DNA of 64,000 bases from Spirosoma fluviale (GCA_945883625.1 CAMCXW010000003.1:1-64000); one strand, 5' to 3'. Shown: positions 37,674 through 47,570, counted from the stretch's first letter. Translations and numbers: made by a program. The notes: generated by a model from the sequence alone, not told the origin.

Positions 37674-38453
37674 TTAGTTTGTTGGGACAATCTTGATCGT
37701 TTTAAACCCACTCGCACCACGTGAAATACCCTCACTACGTGGGTAAAAACGGGAATTCTTGATGAGTTTTTTATAGCGCTCTGCCAATGTAAGTTTTACA
37801 TTGGTCCGATCAATACGAATTTCAGTTACATTCCCTCGCTCATTAATCCGAATAAAAAAGGTGATTTCTCCGGTTTCAGATCCATTTTCGATTCCATTCA
37901 ATGCTTTGGTATCAAATGTCCAATCTTGTGCAATTTTTCCTTCCCCTTGACCTGAACCATTTCCAGAACCACGTCCGCCACCACCAAGACCCGTCCCTAA
38001 TCCTTTACCAGATCCTGCACCTGTGCCAGTTCCACCACCGGCTCCTGCGGCAGTTCCCTGTTTTTGACTGCGTTTTCCAAGTGTTAATGTTAAATCCACT
38101 GGCTCTTCCACCTCTTTCGGTTCTACAGGTACAGGCGGCTGTGTTTTTATAGTAACAGGACTTGATACCGTACTAGTTAGCGGTGGTGTAGGTGTCGTTT
38201 GCACCGCATCCGCAGTTGATTGTGTTAATTCTTCTTTCTTAGGGGCTGGTGCTGGCGCCGGAGCTTCTTGCTCAAAACTAATTTCACCAATTCCTGCGTC
38301 TTGCACAGGAATAGCAGGTGGATTAGGTGAATCATTCCATATTTTCACTTGCCAAATCAGCAAAAACAATAGCGAATTGATTACTAATGTTATGACCAAC
38401 GCTTTACGCTGATTGCTTTTTTCGAATTTTTTATCTGAATATGCTAAACTCAT
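37674..38453 (-). CDS. TonB-like energy-transducer protein
   Basis: A 259-residue protein with one N-terminal transmembrane helix (residues about 18-36), a Pro/Ala/Glu-rich periplasmic spacer (residues 62-120), a striking Gly-rich stretch (residues 133-172, almost only G, T, A, S), and a C-terminal TonB-like domain (residues about 185-259; ITFFIRINERGNVTEIRI...RFYPR). It would link inner-membrane proton force to outer-membrane proteins, but no exbB or exbD is adjacent. The beta-barrel two genes upstream is a candidate partner. Confidence 0.82.
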   Translation of the reverse strand: MSLAYSDKKFEKSNQRKALVITLVINSLLFLLIWQVKIWNDSPNPPAIPVQDAGIGEISFEQEAPAPAPAPKKEELTQSTADAVQTTPTPPLTSTVSSPVTIKTQPPVPVEPKEVEEPVDLTLTLGKRSQKQGTAAGAGGGTGTGAGSGKGLGTGLGGGGRGSGNGSGQGEGKIAQDWTFDTKALNGIENGSETGEITFFIRINERGNVTEIRIDRTNVKLTLAERYKKLIKNSRFYPRSEGISRGASGFKTIKIVPTN

Positions 38454-38458
38454 CAGTA

Positions 38459-39430
38459 CTATTGTTTTTTAAACACCCAAATATCTAATTTCTTATCTTT
38501 CTTTAATTCAGCGGCCTTTTGGTAACCCAAATCAAAATTGGCCACACGTCCTATGCTCACCCGAAAATGCTTTTCTCCTGCTTCTTTTTTTATGATTTCA
38601 ACTTCAGAAAAGCCTTTGCTGACTAATTCAGACTGACAGATCGCTGCTTTTTTCTCCGTTAAAAAACTTGCAGCTACTAAATAAATATTCTCCTCTATCA
38701 CTGGGTCAACTTTTTCTCTAACTTCCACCGAAGCGGGCGTAGCTACAGTGACTGATTTTATTGGCGTAATTGGTGTAGCCACCTTCTCCTTTTTCTTGAT
38801 TTTTATGGTTAAAGGGCTCAATGAACTATTAACATAACGCGAATTTGGTTCTGTTAAAAAGTAAGCTGCCGTGCCACCTACTAAAAATGCTAAGATGACA
38901 TAGGTGTAAAATTTGACAGATAAACGCTTTTCTTTAACCTCGGGAATTATAGGTTCCGCATCTACCATGGAAATGGCTACCGGACTTGGAATTAATGTAG
39001 GCTTTACTTTCTTCGTTTTAATCTGCACCGGCAAAAGCCCAAATTGAGTTAAATCAAAATTTGTTTCCGGATTAGGCTCAAAACTGATTTTTGATTCATT
39101 ACGCAATGTGAATGTTCCTACTTTTCCTAGAACAACCTTTTCACCTGCTTGTATTCGCTGATTTAAAGAAAGAGCAAATGCATGAATCTCCTTAAATGCA
39201 TCTTTCTGTTTCATTCCATATTTTTGAGCCAAAGCCATCGCTAAGATTCCATCATCAGCACGTAAACGCTCGTTAAATGCAACCCACTTGCGCTTCGGAT
39301 AAATGGTTGATGTTGATTGATCAAACATGAAATCTTTTGTATTCAATACAAAACCCCCAAATTGTGGAATAATCACACAATCGTAGCTTAATAATGATTC
39401 TTCAATAAGGGATATAATCGTTTCTTGCAT
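38459..39430 (-). CDS. HU-CCDC81 and SPOR domain membrane protein
   Basis: A 323-residue protein: two HU-CCDC81-type domains (residues about 1-60 and 65-135; YDCVIIPQFGGFVLN, GKVGTFTLRNESKISFEPN), one transmembrane helix (about 174-192), a Lys/Thr-rich linker, and a C-terminal SPOR domain (about 245-323) that binds denuded septal peptidoglycan. The HU-like part faces the cytoplasm. This architecture is typical of Bacteroidota and may tie an envelope machine to the division site. Spaced 5 bases from both neighbours. Confidence 0.86.
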   Translation of the reverse strand: MQETIISLIEESLLSYDCVIIPQFGGFVLNTKDFMFDQSTSTIYPKRKWVAFNERLRADDGILAMALAQKYGMKQKDAFKEIHAFALSLNQRIQAGEKVVLGKVGTFTLRNESKISFEPNPETNFDLTQFGLLPVQIKTKKVKPTLIPSPVAISMVDAEPIIPEVKEKRLSVKFYTYVILAFLVGGTAAYFLTEPNSRYVNSSLSPLTIKIKKKEKVATPITPIKSVTVATPASVEVREKVDPVIEENIYLVAASFLTEKKAAICQSELVSKGFSEVEIIKKEAGEKHFRVSIGRVANFDLGYQKAAELKKDKKLDIWVFKKQ

Positions 39431-39435
39431 GTGAA

Positions 39436-41139
39436 CTAAAATGAATAAGCTACTCCTACTGTATAATTAAGACCCTGCGTAGCGTAATTCAAATATCGTT
39501 GATATTCTTTACCCAACAAATTATTTGCGCTAACCGAGGCATTGAATTTTTTTGTAATCAGATAATTTACTTTCAAATTCAAATCAATTATGTCATCCAT
39601 TTTAATGGATTTCCCTGTTTTTGCTTGCATGCCATAAAGCCCACCTACGTAAAATAAATCTGGAGATACGATAATACGATCCTTAAAAGTTATCGAATTA
39701 GTAAATGATAAACTCAGCATCGGCTTAGAAACCGCATTTCCTTCCGCGAAATCTATATTCGTATATTGATTATAGTCATACTTTAAAATCGATAATACTT
39801 TGTCAAAGGTCTGATAATTAATTTGCCCCGATAAATTCAAAACTTGTACTTTTTTGTCTCCCCCTGCATACTTAATGTCAAAGCGCGTTGAATCACTCGC
39901 CGGAATATAAAAGGCTAAATCACTAAATTCAGAGTAAGATACCTTCATCTCAAAGTCTAAGTTCCGCTCATTGGATCCTTTAATCCCACCGTAAATATTA
40001 GATGTTTGAACGGTGTTTCGCAAATTTACTTGCTGCGCCATCCAATTGTTTTCTGCAGCAAATTGGTTCAATGAATTGAAATAGGTTTCACCGCCTAGGC
40101 CAACAAACACATGTATGAAATCCGTAGGTTTGACGTCTAATTTCACGATTGGAAATAAACGCGTTTTATTTAAACCCAATAATTTATCTTTCTCATTGGC
40201 CAAATTAATACCTGCCGTCACTGATATTCGGTTGTTTTTATACAAGAAACTCGGCTTAATGCGGTATAACTCCCGGCGATTTGTTTGTCCAAAGGTGTTC
40301 TCTGACATGTTCATTTCACCCACTAAGTAGGCAGACAAATTATCATTTACATGTAAGATTGATTGAATTTTGCTATCCCAAATCCATTCGCGAGTATTGT
40401 AATTTGTACTTAAATATGTTAATCCTGAAGATGCGATGTAATCAAATTTGGCATCTTTTTTAGCATTTGAAATACTCCCTGAATAGTTGAACTTATTGTA
40501 CTTAATATCAAAATCACTAATAGTTCCTCCTCCATCAAAAATACGCTCATCGCGGCCATAGTAGTGATTACCTATACGCCTAAAACTAATTTGACCATCT
40601 AATAAATAGTTTCCCGTGAACGTTTTTGAATAGGCTTTTGCTTCATTTTCATTCCGTCCGGAATTCCCACCCCCAATGGGGCCGCGGCGATTTGCATCAT
40701 GATTTATGTACAATCCATGAAACTGAGTTTCCTTTGGATTAAATCCAAAATGACCATTTAGTGTCGTATGGCCATAATTACCTGCTCCAACTTTCACTAA
40801 ATTCATAAACTTAGGACCAAAGGAAGAAACCAACTCATCCCCTGTTCGAGGTCCGATTACCGATGTAGTCAAAATCGTTTTGTTGGCAGTTTCCCACCGA
40901 CGATCAAAGAACTCATATTTCATTTTACGCCCTTTTTGCGTATTCTCAATTTCTGATAAAGGTTCAAAATTGCGCGATATTTGTGGCTGAAGTACAATTT
41001 TACGCTCCTTCTCTAAAATGATATCATCATTCTGAATATTACCTTCTTTTTTATCTTGAGCCCCAACTTGCGTCTGTACCCCAAAGATTCCAAATAAGCT
41101 GCAAAGGATTATTGATTTTGCGTTCATTTCAATTTTCAT
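39436..41139 (-). CDS. Outer-membrane beta-barrel protein (TonB-receptor-like, no plug)
   Basis: A 567-residue exported protein with a signal peptide (cleavage near QVGAQ). After a 60-residue charged linker, it is almost wholly alternating hydrophobic/polar strands ending in a C-terminal aromatic (VGVAYSF), as in outer-membrane barrels. The C-terminal third (VNYLITKKFNASVSANNLLGKEYQRYL) resembles TonB-dependent receptor barrels, but no plug domain or TonB box is evident. It is paired with the large TPR protein just upstream (6-base gap). Function unknown. Confidence 0.78.
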   Translation of the reverse strand: MKIEMNAKSIILCSLFGIFGVQTQVGAQDKKEGNIQNDDIILEKERKIVLQPQISRNFEPLSEIENTQKGRKMKYEFFDRRWETANKTILTTSVIGPRTGDELVSSFGPKFMNLVKVGAGNYGHTTLNGHFGFNPKETQFHGLYINHDANRRGPIGGGNSGRNENEAKAYSKTFTGNYLLDGQISFRRIGNHYYGRDERIFDGGGTISDFDIKYNKFNYSGSISNAKKDAKFDYIASSGLTYLSTNYNTREWIWDSKIQSILHVNDNLSAYLVGEMNMSENTFGQTNRRELYRIKPSFLYKNNRISVTAGINLANEKDKLLGLNKTRLFPIVKLDVKPTDFIHVFVGLGGETYFNSLNQFAAENNWMAQQVNLRNTVQTSNIYGGIKGSNERNLDFEMKVSYSEFSDLAFYIPASDSTRFDIKYAGGDKKVQVLNLSGQINYQTFDKVLSILKYDYNQYTNIDFAEGNAVSKPMLSLSFTNSITFKDRIIVSPDLFYVGGLYGMQAKTGKSIKMDDIIDLNLKVNYLITKKFNASVSANNLLGKEYQRYLNYATQGLNYTVGVAYSF

Positions 41140-41145
41140 GTTCTC

Positions 41146-44100
41146 TTATTTAAGGGGTAAGCTTTTTAACTTTAATTTGGCAACTTCAACGATAGCATTG
41201 TCCGTTGAATTATCAATGATAGATTTCAAGATTGCACGTGCCTGTGCAAGATTTTTTAGCAATACAAAGTTCTCGGCCAACAAGACATAAGCTTTTCCAA
41301 TTACCCCATCAGATACATCTGCGAACTCATTTTTGAATTTGGTTGTAATCATCTCATTGGATTCTTTGTATTTACCTCCTTGACTTAATTGCATGGCTAA
41401 TTCAATCTGTGCCTCACCACCTATATCATTTTTGTCTAATGCGATTGTTTTTGCTAGCCATTCGTTACGTTGGCCTATTTGCGTACTATCCGAATATGCA
41501 TCGGCTAATTTCCGACTCATCGTTGCTAATTCTGTTGTTGAATACAAGTCTAAGGGTTCAACTTCTAAAATAACTTTTCCCACAGAATCTAAATTCTTTG
41601 CTGCATAAAAGGCATTAAAGATCTGCGTATATCCCATCAGCACATTTTCCGGTTCTTTAATTTTCGCTTGATGCATGCGGTAATAATTCACAGACGACTG
41701 ATAATTTCCAAGGGTATATTCCAATTCAGCCGTACGTAAAATAGCTTTAATTACCTGTGGGTGTGCATTTTGCTCAATAACCTTCTTGTAGGCTGCAACT
41801 GCTTCCGTAGAATCCTTAATTTGATCAGCCGCATCAGCAATTAAATAATAGGCTTCCACGACATTCTCATCAGTTGGATACTTAGTAACAAAATCTTTTA
41901 ATGCAGGAATCGCTTTATCAAATTTCTTTCCATCATAAATCCCCTTTGCTGCACTATATTTTAAATCCATTGCCTCTGCATCATTGGATTCTGCTGCATG
42001 ACTCGCTTGGTAATTTTCTAATACTTGACCAAACTCCTCTGGACGGCCTACTTTGATCAAGTTCTCTTGTAAGCCGATCAAGGCATCTTTTGCAATTTTA
42101 TCTCCAGAGAATTCATTGATTATGCGCTTGTAATCGCTAAGTGCTAACTCAAATTGCTCATTGTTCGTATACGCTTGAGCACGCTTTAAAATTGATTGAG
42201 CTAGGTACTCACTCTTCGTTTTGGCATCAATTATTTCAGTAAATCCAATAATGGCCTCTTTATATTTAAGGCCATTAAATAATACTATATTCTCCTGAAA
42301 AATCGCATCTTCTGCAAATTTTGAATCAGGGAAATTCATGCGAACTTGCTTAAATGTTTGTCTTGCCTCAGCATCACGATTCAAATAAGTTAAGGTCATC
42401 CCTTTTTGATACAAAGCGTAGTCTTTTTCATTTTTAGCTATTTCCGCAGCTTGCGAATAATACATTAAGGCATCTTGATATTTACGTGAAATCAAATACG
42501 TATCAGCCAAACGAATTAAAATTGCTGGATTATTTTTTGAGTTTGGCGTTGCTTTTAATCGATCTACATACGCCTTAAATAGGTTGTTGGCCTTTGTGAA
42601 ATCTTTCGTATTAAAATACGCAAACGCAAGACCCATGCGAACTTGTTGGATGAAATCTTCTGTTTGGCCTTTACCACTCAACAACGGGTTATATAATTCA
42701 ATAGCTTCTTCAAATTGCTTTAATTGAGACAAGCTCTCTGCTTTTCCAAGTAACGCTAATTGGGTGTATTGTGCTTTTTGAGGCGTATTAATTGAAATAT
42801 CAAATAACTTAATAGCCTCATCGAAATGCTCTTCGTTATAGGCGCGAACTCCTAAATTATAACTTAAGGTTTGATAAGCTTCATTCAGTTTAGGTGATCG
42901 GTTTGTTAAGCCTTGCAAATATTCCAAAGCAACTTTGAGGTTATCTGCATGTAAAAATGCATCCGCAACTAGTTCGACAGCTTCTTCAGCAAATTTGCTT
43001 TTAGGAAATTTTGCCGTGAATAATTGAATTTCTTGGATTGTTTCTGATGCCCGACCTAAGTCTAATTGTACCTTGGCGTGGTTATAAAATGCTTCCTCCT
43101 GAATCAGCGTATTAAAATTCAAGTTTTTCGCTAAATCAAATGCGTCTAACGTCGCTGCCAAATTTCCTGCATTTAACTGAGAAAGAGCAAGTGTAAATGC
43201 AGCATATTGGCCTAATGAGTCTTTTTGACTAGCTAATCCTTTCAATTGTATGGCCGCATCATTAAACTTTTTGATCCGGTAAAGGGAATAGCCTAACCGA
43301 TATTGAGAAACAGGATTGATTTTATTACCTGTTGCTTTAATGAGTACCTCATAGCTTTTCGCTGCTTTATCGAAACGCTCTAATTTGAATTGGACGTCGG
43401 CCACCAACCGTGATAATTCATCTAAGCGGTACCCAGAGTTCTTTTTGACTAAAATAGGTTCAGCGTAATTCAATAATTCATTGAATTTGGATTGGTTAAA
43501 ATAACAAAGGGCAATCCAATTTGGAATTTCCCTACGATATTTGCTACTCGCCTCTGCTTTTTGAAAATCTGGCGCCGCATCAGCATAACGTTTATCATTG
43601 AATTGGATGACAGCTGCATAATATGCTGCAGAAAGTGCATATTCTTCTTCTTGTTCCACCTTAATTTCATTGAAATAAGGTAATGCTTCCACAAAGTTTT
43701 TTAGTTCGTAGTATGAAACAGCTAATTTGTATTTGGCCTCTAAATTTGTTTCGGATGATTTACTCAGGTATTTTACTGCTTTAGCATAGTCGCCATTGTC
43801 ATAGAAAAACGTACCTATTCCACGAAGTAATTTGATGGCTTGTGGATGTTCCGGGTTATTGGCTACAAAACGCTCGGCTAATATTTCCGCTTCAGGCTGG
43901 CTCATATACAACGAGCACATCGTCATGTAATATTCAGCTAATACCTTTTGGCCTGCTTGCTCATTACTTAATGGCTCAATACTTTCGAGATATGCATTAA
44001 ACTCTTCCCGTGCAGCTACATAATTCTTCGCATCAAAGTATTCTTTGGCCTGGCGGAAATGTAACGTATGATCTTTGAAACTAAGTGTTTGTTGGCCAAA

Positions 44101-44169
44101 AGCCCCCAAACTCATGCAGAAAAAAAGTATTGCTGTGATCCAGCTAGTCGATCTTGAATGGTTATTCAT
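41146..44169 (-). CDS. Giant exported TPR protein
   Basis: A 1007-residue periplasmic protein made almost entirely of tetratricopeptide repeats (about 25 helix pairs; typical units include YAKAVKYLSKS, FEEAIELYNPLL and YQDALMYYSQAAE). It starts with a signal peptide (NNHSRSTSWITAILFFCMSL, ending GAFGQQ). ATG 44169 is fixed by a promoter box at 44200-44207, which overlaps the alternative start at 44202. First gene of a six-gene operon with the barrel, SPOR, TonB-like, folC and trmB genes. It is likely a scaffold for protein-protein contacts at the outer membrane; role unproven. Confidence 0.84.
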   Translation of the reverse strand: MNNHSRSTSWITAILFFCMSLGAFGQQTLSFKDHTLHFRQAKEYFDAKNYVAAREEFNAYLESIEPLSNEQAGQKVLAEYYMTMCSLYMSQPEAEILAERFVANNPEHPQAIKLLRGIGTFFYDNGDYAKAVKYLSKSSETNLEAKYKLAVSYYELKNFVEALPYFNEIKVEQEEEYALSAAYYAAVIQFNDKRYADAAPDFQKAEASSKYRREIPNWIALCYFNQSKFNELLNYAEPILVKKNSGYRLDELSRLVADVQFKLERFDKAAKSYEVLIKATGNKINPVSQYRLGYSLYRIKKFNDAAIQLKGLASQKDSLGQYAAFTLALSQLNAGNLAATLDAFDLAKNLNFNTLIQEEAFYNHAKVQLDLGRASETIQEIQLFTAKFPKSKFAEEAVELVADAFLHADNLKVALEYLQGLTNRSPKLNEAYQTLSYNLGVRAYNEEHFDEAIKLFDISINTPQKAQYTQLALLGKAESLSQLKQFEEAIELYNPLLSGKGQTEDFIQQVRMGLAFAYFNTKDFTKANNLFKAYVDRLKATPNSKNNPAILIRLADTYLISRKYQDALMYYSQAAEIAKNEKDYALYQKGMTLTYLNRDAEARQTFKQVRMNFPDSKFAEDAIFQENIVLFNGLKYKEAIIGFTEIIDAKTKSEYLAQSILKRAQAYTNNEQFELALSDYKRIINEFSGDKIAKDALIGLQENLIKVGRPEEFGQVLENYQASHAAESNDAEAMDLKYSAAKGIYDGKKFDKAIPALKDFVTKYPTDENVVEAYYLIADAADQIKDSTEAVAAYKKVIEQNAHPQVIKAILRTAELEYTLGNYQSSVNYYRMHQAKIKEPENVLMGYTQIFNAFYAAKNLDSVGKVILEVEPLDLYSTTELATMSRKLADAYSDSTQIGQRNEWLAKTIALDKNDIGGEAQIELAMQLSQGGKYKESNEMITTKFKNEFADVSDGVIGKAYVLLAENFVLLKNLAQARAILKSIIDNSTDNAIVEVAKLKLKSLPLK

Positions 44170-44199
44170 TTGAATATGGTTACAACATGCACATTGCAT

Positions 44200-44207
44200 C
44201 AAAAATA
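44200..44207 (-). promoter_or_regulatory. Promoter -7 box of the TPR/barrel/SPOR/TonB operon
   Basis: TATTTTTG on the minus strand, exact to TAnnTTTG, 31 bases before ATG 44169. The -33 element is unclear. Confidence 0.55.
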
Positions 44208-44346
44208 CGATTTTTCTTTCAAATTATTGTTTGAGGTAATTGATTTATTTTAGGTGCTTCCGACCAATTAATAGCTATTTCATAGGAGATACGGCCTATT
44301 TTATTAATTTTAGGTTTTCTATTTCATCCTTATAAACTATAAATCA

Positions 44347-46116
44347 ATGTTACTGAAGAAATTAGCAATTCTAAGCCTATTTATTCTGGGGTTTGAATTG
44401 AGCGCTGCTCCCATCAAGCACTTGATTCAAATGTCTAATCCACAATCTCATTATTTTGAAGTCACAACTACTTTAGATGTGAGTAAAGAAAACGCCAAGT
44501 ATATTGACCTTAAGATGGCAGCTTGGACGCCAGGGTCCTATTTGATTCGTGAATTCGCCCGGAATGTGGAGCAGGTTAGTGCTACTGCAAGTGGGAATTC
44601 CTTACCTATCAACAAAATTTCTAAAAATACGTGGCGGATTTCTATTGTTCCTGGCATGAAAAAAGTGCAAGTAAATTATTTGGTATATGCTTTTGAATTG
44701 TCGGTACGTACCTCATTTTTAGATGACGTACATGGCTATATTAACCCTGCCAATATGCTAATGTATGTCGCGAAATGGGCAAAAGGTCCACAGGAACTTG
44801 AAATTATTCCGCATAAGGACTTTAAAAAAGTGTCAACCGCCCTGAAAAATGTGAGTGGCTTCAAGTATATCGCCAAAGATTTGGATGAATTATTTGATTC
44901 ACCTATTGAAATAGGCAATCATAAGGTTTGGGATTTTAAAGTCAATAACATTCCACACCAAATTGCATTCTTTGGCCAAACTAAAGTAGATTCTGTCAAA
45001 TTTATCGCCGATGTAACTAAGATGGCGCAAGAAGCCCAAAATGTGGTTGGCACGCATCCTTGTGACCATTATTTATTTATTATTCATAACATTCAACGTG
45101 GTACAGGTGGATTGGAGCATTTGTATTCGACTACGTGTTCCGTTTCTCGAACAGCCTATGAAACACCTGGCGGCTACCAAGGTGTCATAAATTTATTAGC
45201 GCACGAGTATTTTCACTTATGGAATGTGAAGCGTATTCGTCCAATTGCCTTGGGGCCATTCGATTATGAACAAGAAAATTACACGCACAATCTTTGGTTT
45301 TCTGAGGGTATAACTAGTTATTATGCTGAAGTGATCAATCTTCGGACAAAAATGGTTTCATCGGAAGCATATTTAATTGATCTGGGTAAAGACATTTCTT
45401 CCGTTGAAAACACACCTGGTGCATCTGTTGAATCTGCCGCTTCCGCTAGTTGGGACGCGTGGATTAAATACTACCGTCCAAACGAAAATTCGCGCAACTC
45501 CTCTGTTTCATATTATGACAAGGGATCCTTGCTTGGGGGTATTTTAAACATGTGGATTATTCAAAAAACAGCTGGTGCCAAGTGTTTAGACGATGTATTT
45601 AAATTGCTTTATACGAACTATTATTTGAAGCAAGGGCGTGGTTTTACCGACTCAGAATTAGAGAATGCATTCAGTACAGTGGCCGGTACATCTGCTGCTG
45701 GATTCTTCAAGGACCATATTTATGGTATTAAAACACCGGATTATGCGAGTATTTTTGCCAAATTTGGTTATTCATGGACTGATACAAATCTAAGCAAATC
45801 AATACCTTATGTGGGTTTATCGGTTTTAAACAATCGCATTACATCGATTTTAAAAGCCGGTCCAGCATTTATAGCAGGATTGAATGTAGGTGATGAAATT
45901 GTACAGGTAAACCAAACAGATTTTGTTGGATTAGATAAGCTAATGGCCGACAAGAAAGTGGGTGATTTACTAACTTTTAAAGTTAAGCGTGACGGTTTAG
46001 AGCGTTCTTTTGAACTGAAAGTGACGCAAACTCCTTTGAAAGCTTTCGAGGTTAAATCAGTTGACAATCCAACTGATTCTCAATTGATGTTACGCAAAAA
46101 GTGGTTGAGTCTTTAA
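44347..46116 (+). CDS. M61-family glycyl aminopeptidase with PDZ domain
   Basis: A 589-residue exported zinc peptidase. Signal peptide (residues 1-20), N-terminal beta domain, zinc motif HEYFH (His286, Glu287, His290) with LWNVKR after it, and Glu320 in LWFSEGITSYY as third ligand. A C-terminal PDZ domain (residues about 490-560; ILKAGPAFIAGLNVGDEIVQVN) likely binds substrate tails. The family removes N-terminal glycine or acidic residues. Monocistronic, convergent with a small gene sharing TTAA as stop. Confidence 0.92.
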   Translation: MLLKKLAILSLFILGFELSAAPIKHLIQMSNPQSHYFEVTTTLDVSKENAKYIDLKMAAWTPGSYLIREFARNVEQVSATASGNSLPINKISKNTWRISIVPGMKKVQVNYLVYAFELSVRTSFLDDVHGYINPANMLMYVAKWAKGPQELEIIPHKDFKKVSTALKNVSGFKYIAKDLDELFDSPIEIGNHKVWDFKVNNIPHQIAFFGQTKVDSVKFIADVTKMAQEAQNVVGTHPCDHYLFIIHNIQRGTGGLEHLYSTTCSVSRTAYETPGGYQGVINLLAHEYFHLWNVKRIRPIALGPFDYEQENYTHNLWFSEGITSYYAEVINLRTKMVSSEAYLIDLGKDISSVENTPGASVESAASASWDAWIKYYRPNENSRNSSVSYYDKGSLLGGILNMWIIQKTAGAKCLDDVFKLLYTNYYLKQGRGFTDSELENAFSTVAGTSAAGFFKDHIYGIKTPDYASIFAKFGYSWTDTNLSKSIPYVGLSVLNNRITSILKAGPAFIAGLNVGDEIVQVNQTDFVGLDKLMADKKVGDLLTFKVKRDGLERSFELKVTQTPLKAFEVKSVDNPTDSQLMLRKKWLSL

Positions 46117-46349
46117 TTGATTTGTTTCCCCATTTCAGCATACATCTGCTGAAAGGTGGTTATGACAAAATTTTGAAAGGAGGAGCTGGATGCCAGCTCC
46201 TCTATTTCTTTTTGGCCTGAAAAGTCTAGAACCGAGAATTTATAACTTTGCTCGAGTTGAGGCGTCTCAAATTTCAAAATATATTTTGAGTTCCATTCAA
46301 AAAGTGAGATTCGCATATTTTCATGCGGTATTTCTTTAATAAAATGCAC
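46113..46349 (-). CDS. Conserved small hypothetical protein
   Basis: A 78-residue protein of unknown function (begins MHFIKEIPHENMRISLF). The start GTG at 46349 overlaps the cyclophilin stop as TAGTG, arguing for translational coupling; ATG 46316 is a shorter choice. The charged, Trp-containing sequence WNSKYILKFETPQLEQSYK is similar in style to small Bacteroidota proteins I have seen beside other housekeeping genes, but I do not assign a function. Confidence 0.65.
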   Translation of the reverse strand: MHFIKEIPHENMRISLFEWNSKYILKFETPQLEQSYKFSVLDFSGQKEIEELASSSSFQNFVITTFQQMYAEMGKQIN

Positions 46350-46786
46350 TAGTCGTGAATGATTTTAACGCTTTGAATCACATCCCCTTCGCGAATTTGA
46401 TCGATTATGTCTAAGCCTTCAACAACTTTACCAAAGCATGTATGCTTACGGTCTAAGTGCGCTGTGTTGTTACGAGAGTGACAAATGAAAAATTGGGATC
46501 CTCCCGTATTTAATCCACGATGCGCCATAGAAAGTACTCCACGATCATGAAACTGATTATTTCCAGTTAATTCACATGGGATTGAGTAACCAGGGCCACC
46601 TGCTCCAGTGCCATCTGGGCAGCCTCCTTGAATGACAAAATCTGCAATTACTCGGTGAAAAGTCAGTCCATCATAAAACCCTTTTTCAGCTAAATCCATA
46701 AAGTTTTTTGCGTGAAGTGGAGCATCCTCTGTATAAAATTCGATTTTCATTAACCCTTTATCGGTTAACATTTCTGCGTATGCCAT
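46349..46786 (-). CDS. Cyclophilin-type peptidyl-prolyl isomerase
   Basis: A 145-residue single-domain cyclophilin without signal peptide, so cytoplasmic. Active-site motifs are present: FHRVIADFVIQGGCPDGTGAGGPGY and GGSQFFICH, with HLDRKHTCFGKVVEG after them. It speeds proline isomerisation in folding. Its promoter overlaps that of the divergent TPR lipoprotein. Confidence 0.94.
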   Translation of the reverse strand: MAYAEMLTDKGLMKIEFYTEDAPLHAKNFMDLAEKGFYDGLTFHRVIADFVIQGGCPDGTGAGGPGYSIPCELTGNNQFHDRGVLSMAHRGLNTGGSQFFICHSRNNTAHLDRKHTCFGKVVEGLDIIDQIREGDVIQSVKIIHD

Positions 46787-46796
46787 CTTAATTAAT

Positions 46797-46804
46797 TAAA
46801 TTTG
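46797..46804 (+). promoter_or_regulatory. -7 box of the TPR lipoprotein gene
   Basis: TAAATTTG, exact match, 29 bases before ATG 46833. Confidence 0.5.
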
Positions 46805-46809
46805 AGGCA

Positions 46810-46817
46810 CAAAGATA
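46810..46817 (-). promoter_or_regulatory. -7 box of the cyclophilin gene
   Basis: TATCTTTG on the minus strand, 24 bases before ATG 46786. It lies 6 bases from the divergent box at 46797-46804, so polymerases cannot use both at once. Confidence 0.52.
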
Positions 46818-46832
46818 AAAATTATATCCATT

Positions 46833-47570
46833 ATGAGGTACCTCTTTCTATGCATGTTTGCGATTTTAGTAGTCTCTTGTCAATCAGACACCTCAAAAAA
46901 AGAAGCATCTGATTTTTTTCTGCGGGGTAACGCCAAATTTAAAGAAAAGGAATATTTTGAATCTATTAAGTGGTATACAGAATCAATTAAGAAGCAAAAG
47001 GAATTTCCAGATGCGTATTATAATCGGGGTTTAGTATACCAACAGCTCGAGAAAAATGATGAGGCCTTAGCTGATTTTACAATTGCTTACACGCAAGATC
47101 CCAAATTTGCCCCTGCCCTGTTTAAATTGGCTGAAACTCTTCAAAATTTGGAAAAATATGATTTGGCCATTACTGAATCCGCTAAACTAATCAAGAATTT
47201 TCCTGATTCTGCGGCTAATTGGACACTTCACGGCAATATTCAGATGCATAAGGAAATGTGGAATGAGTCGATGGTTTCGTATGATCGAGCACTAGCTATT
47301 GATTCCCTTTCGGTAGAAACGATGATCAATCAAGGTGTGGTTTTTCAAGAATTAAATCAATTGGATTTAGCGGAAAAGATGTTCAAACTCGCGTTGCGGC
47401 AAGGAAAATATCAAGACTTAATTTATAATAATTTGGGATATGTGGAGATTCAGCGGATGCATTGGGAACTGGCGAAGCAATATGTTCAAAAAGCATTAGC
47501 TGTTGATCCTAAAAACCCATTATATGTGAAAAATTGGGAGCGAATTCAAAAAAAATCAATGCTTGAATAA
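46833..47570 (+). CDS. TPR lipoprotein
   Basis: A 245-residue lipoprotein: lipobox VVSC with Cys16, then five or six tetratricopeptide repeats (YFESIKWYTESIKKQ, DAYYNRGLVYQQLEKNDEALADF and onward). It is anchored in the inner or outer membrane facing the periplasm and probably supports complexes there. Its end overlaps the convergent menD by 15 bases. Confidence 0.85.
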   Translation: MRYLFLCMFAILVVSCQSDTSKKEASDFFLRGNAKFKEKEYFESIKWYTESIKKQKEFPDAYYNRGLVYQQLEKNDEALADFTIAYTQDPKFAPALFKLAETLQNLEKYDLAITESAKLIKNFPDSAANWTLHGNIQMHKEMWNESMVSYDRALAIDSLSVETMINQGVVFQELNQLDLAEKMFKLALRQGKYQDLIYNNLGYVEIQRMHWELAKQYVQKALAVDPKNPLYVKNWERIQKKSMLE

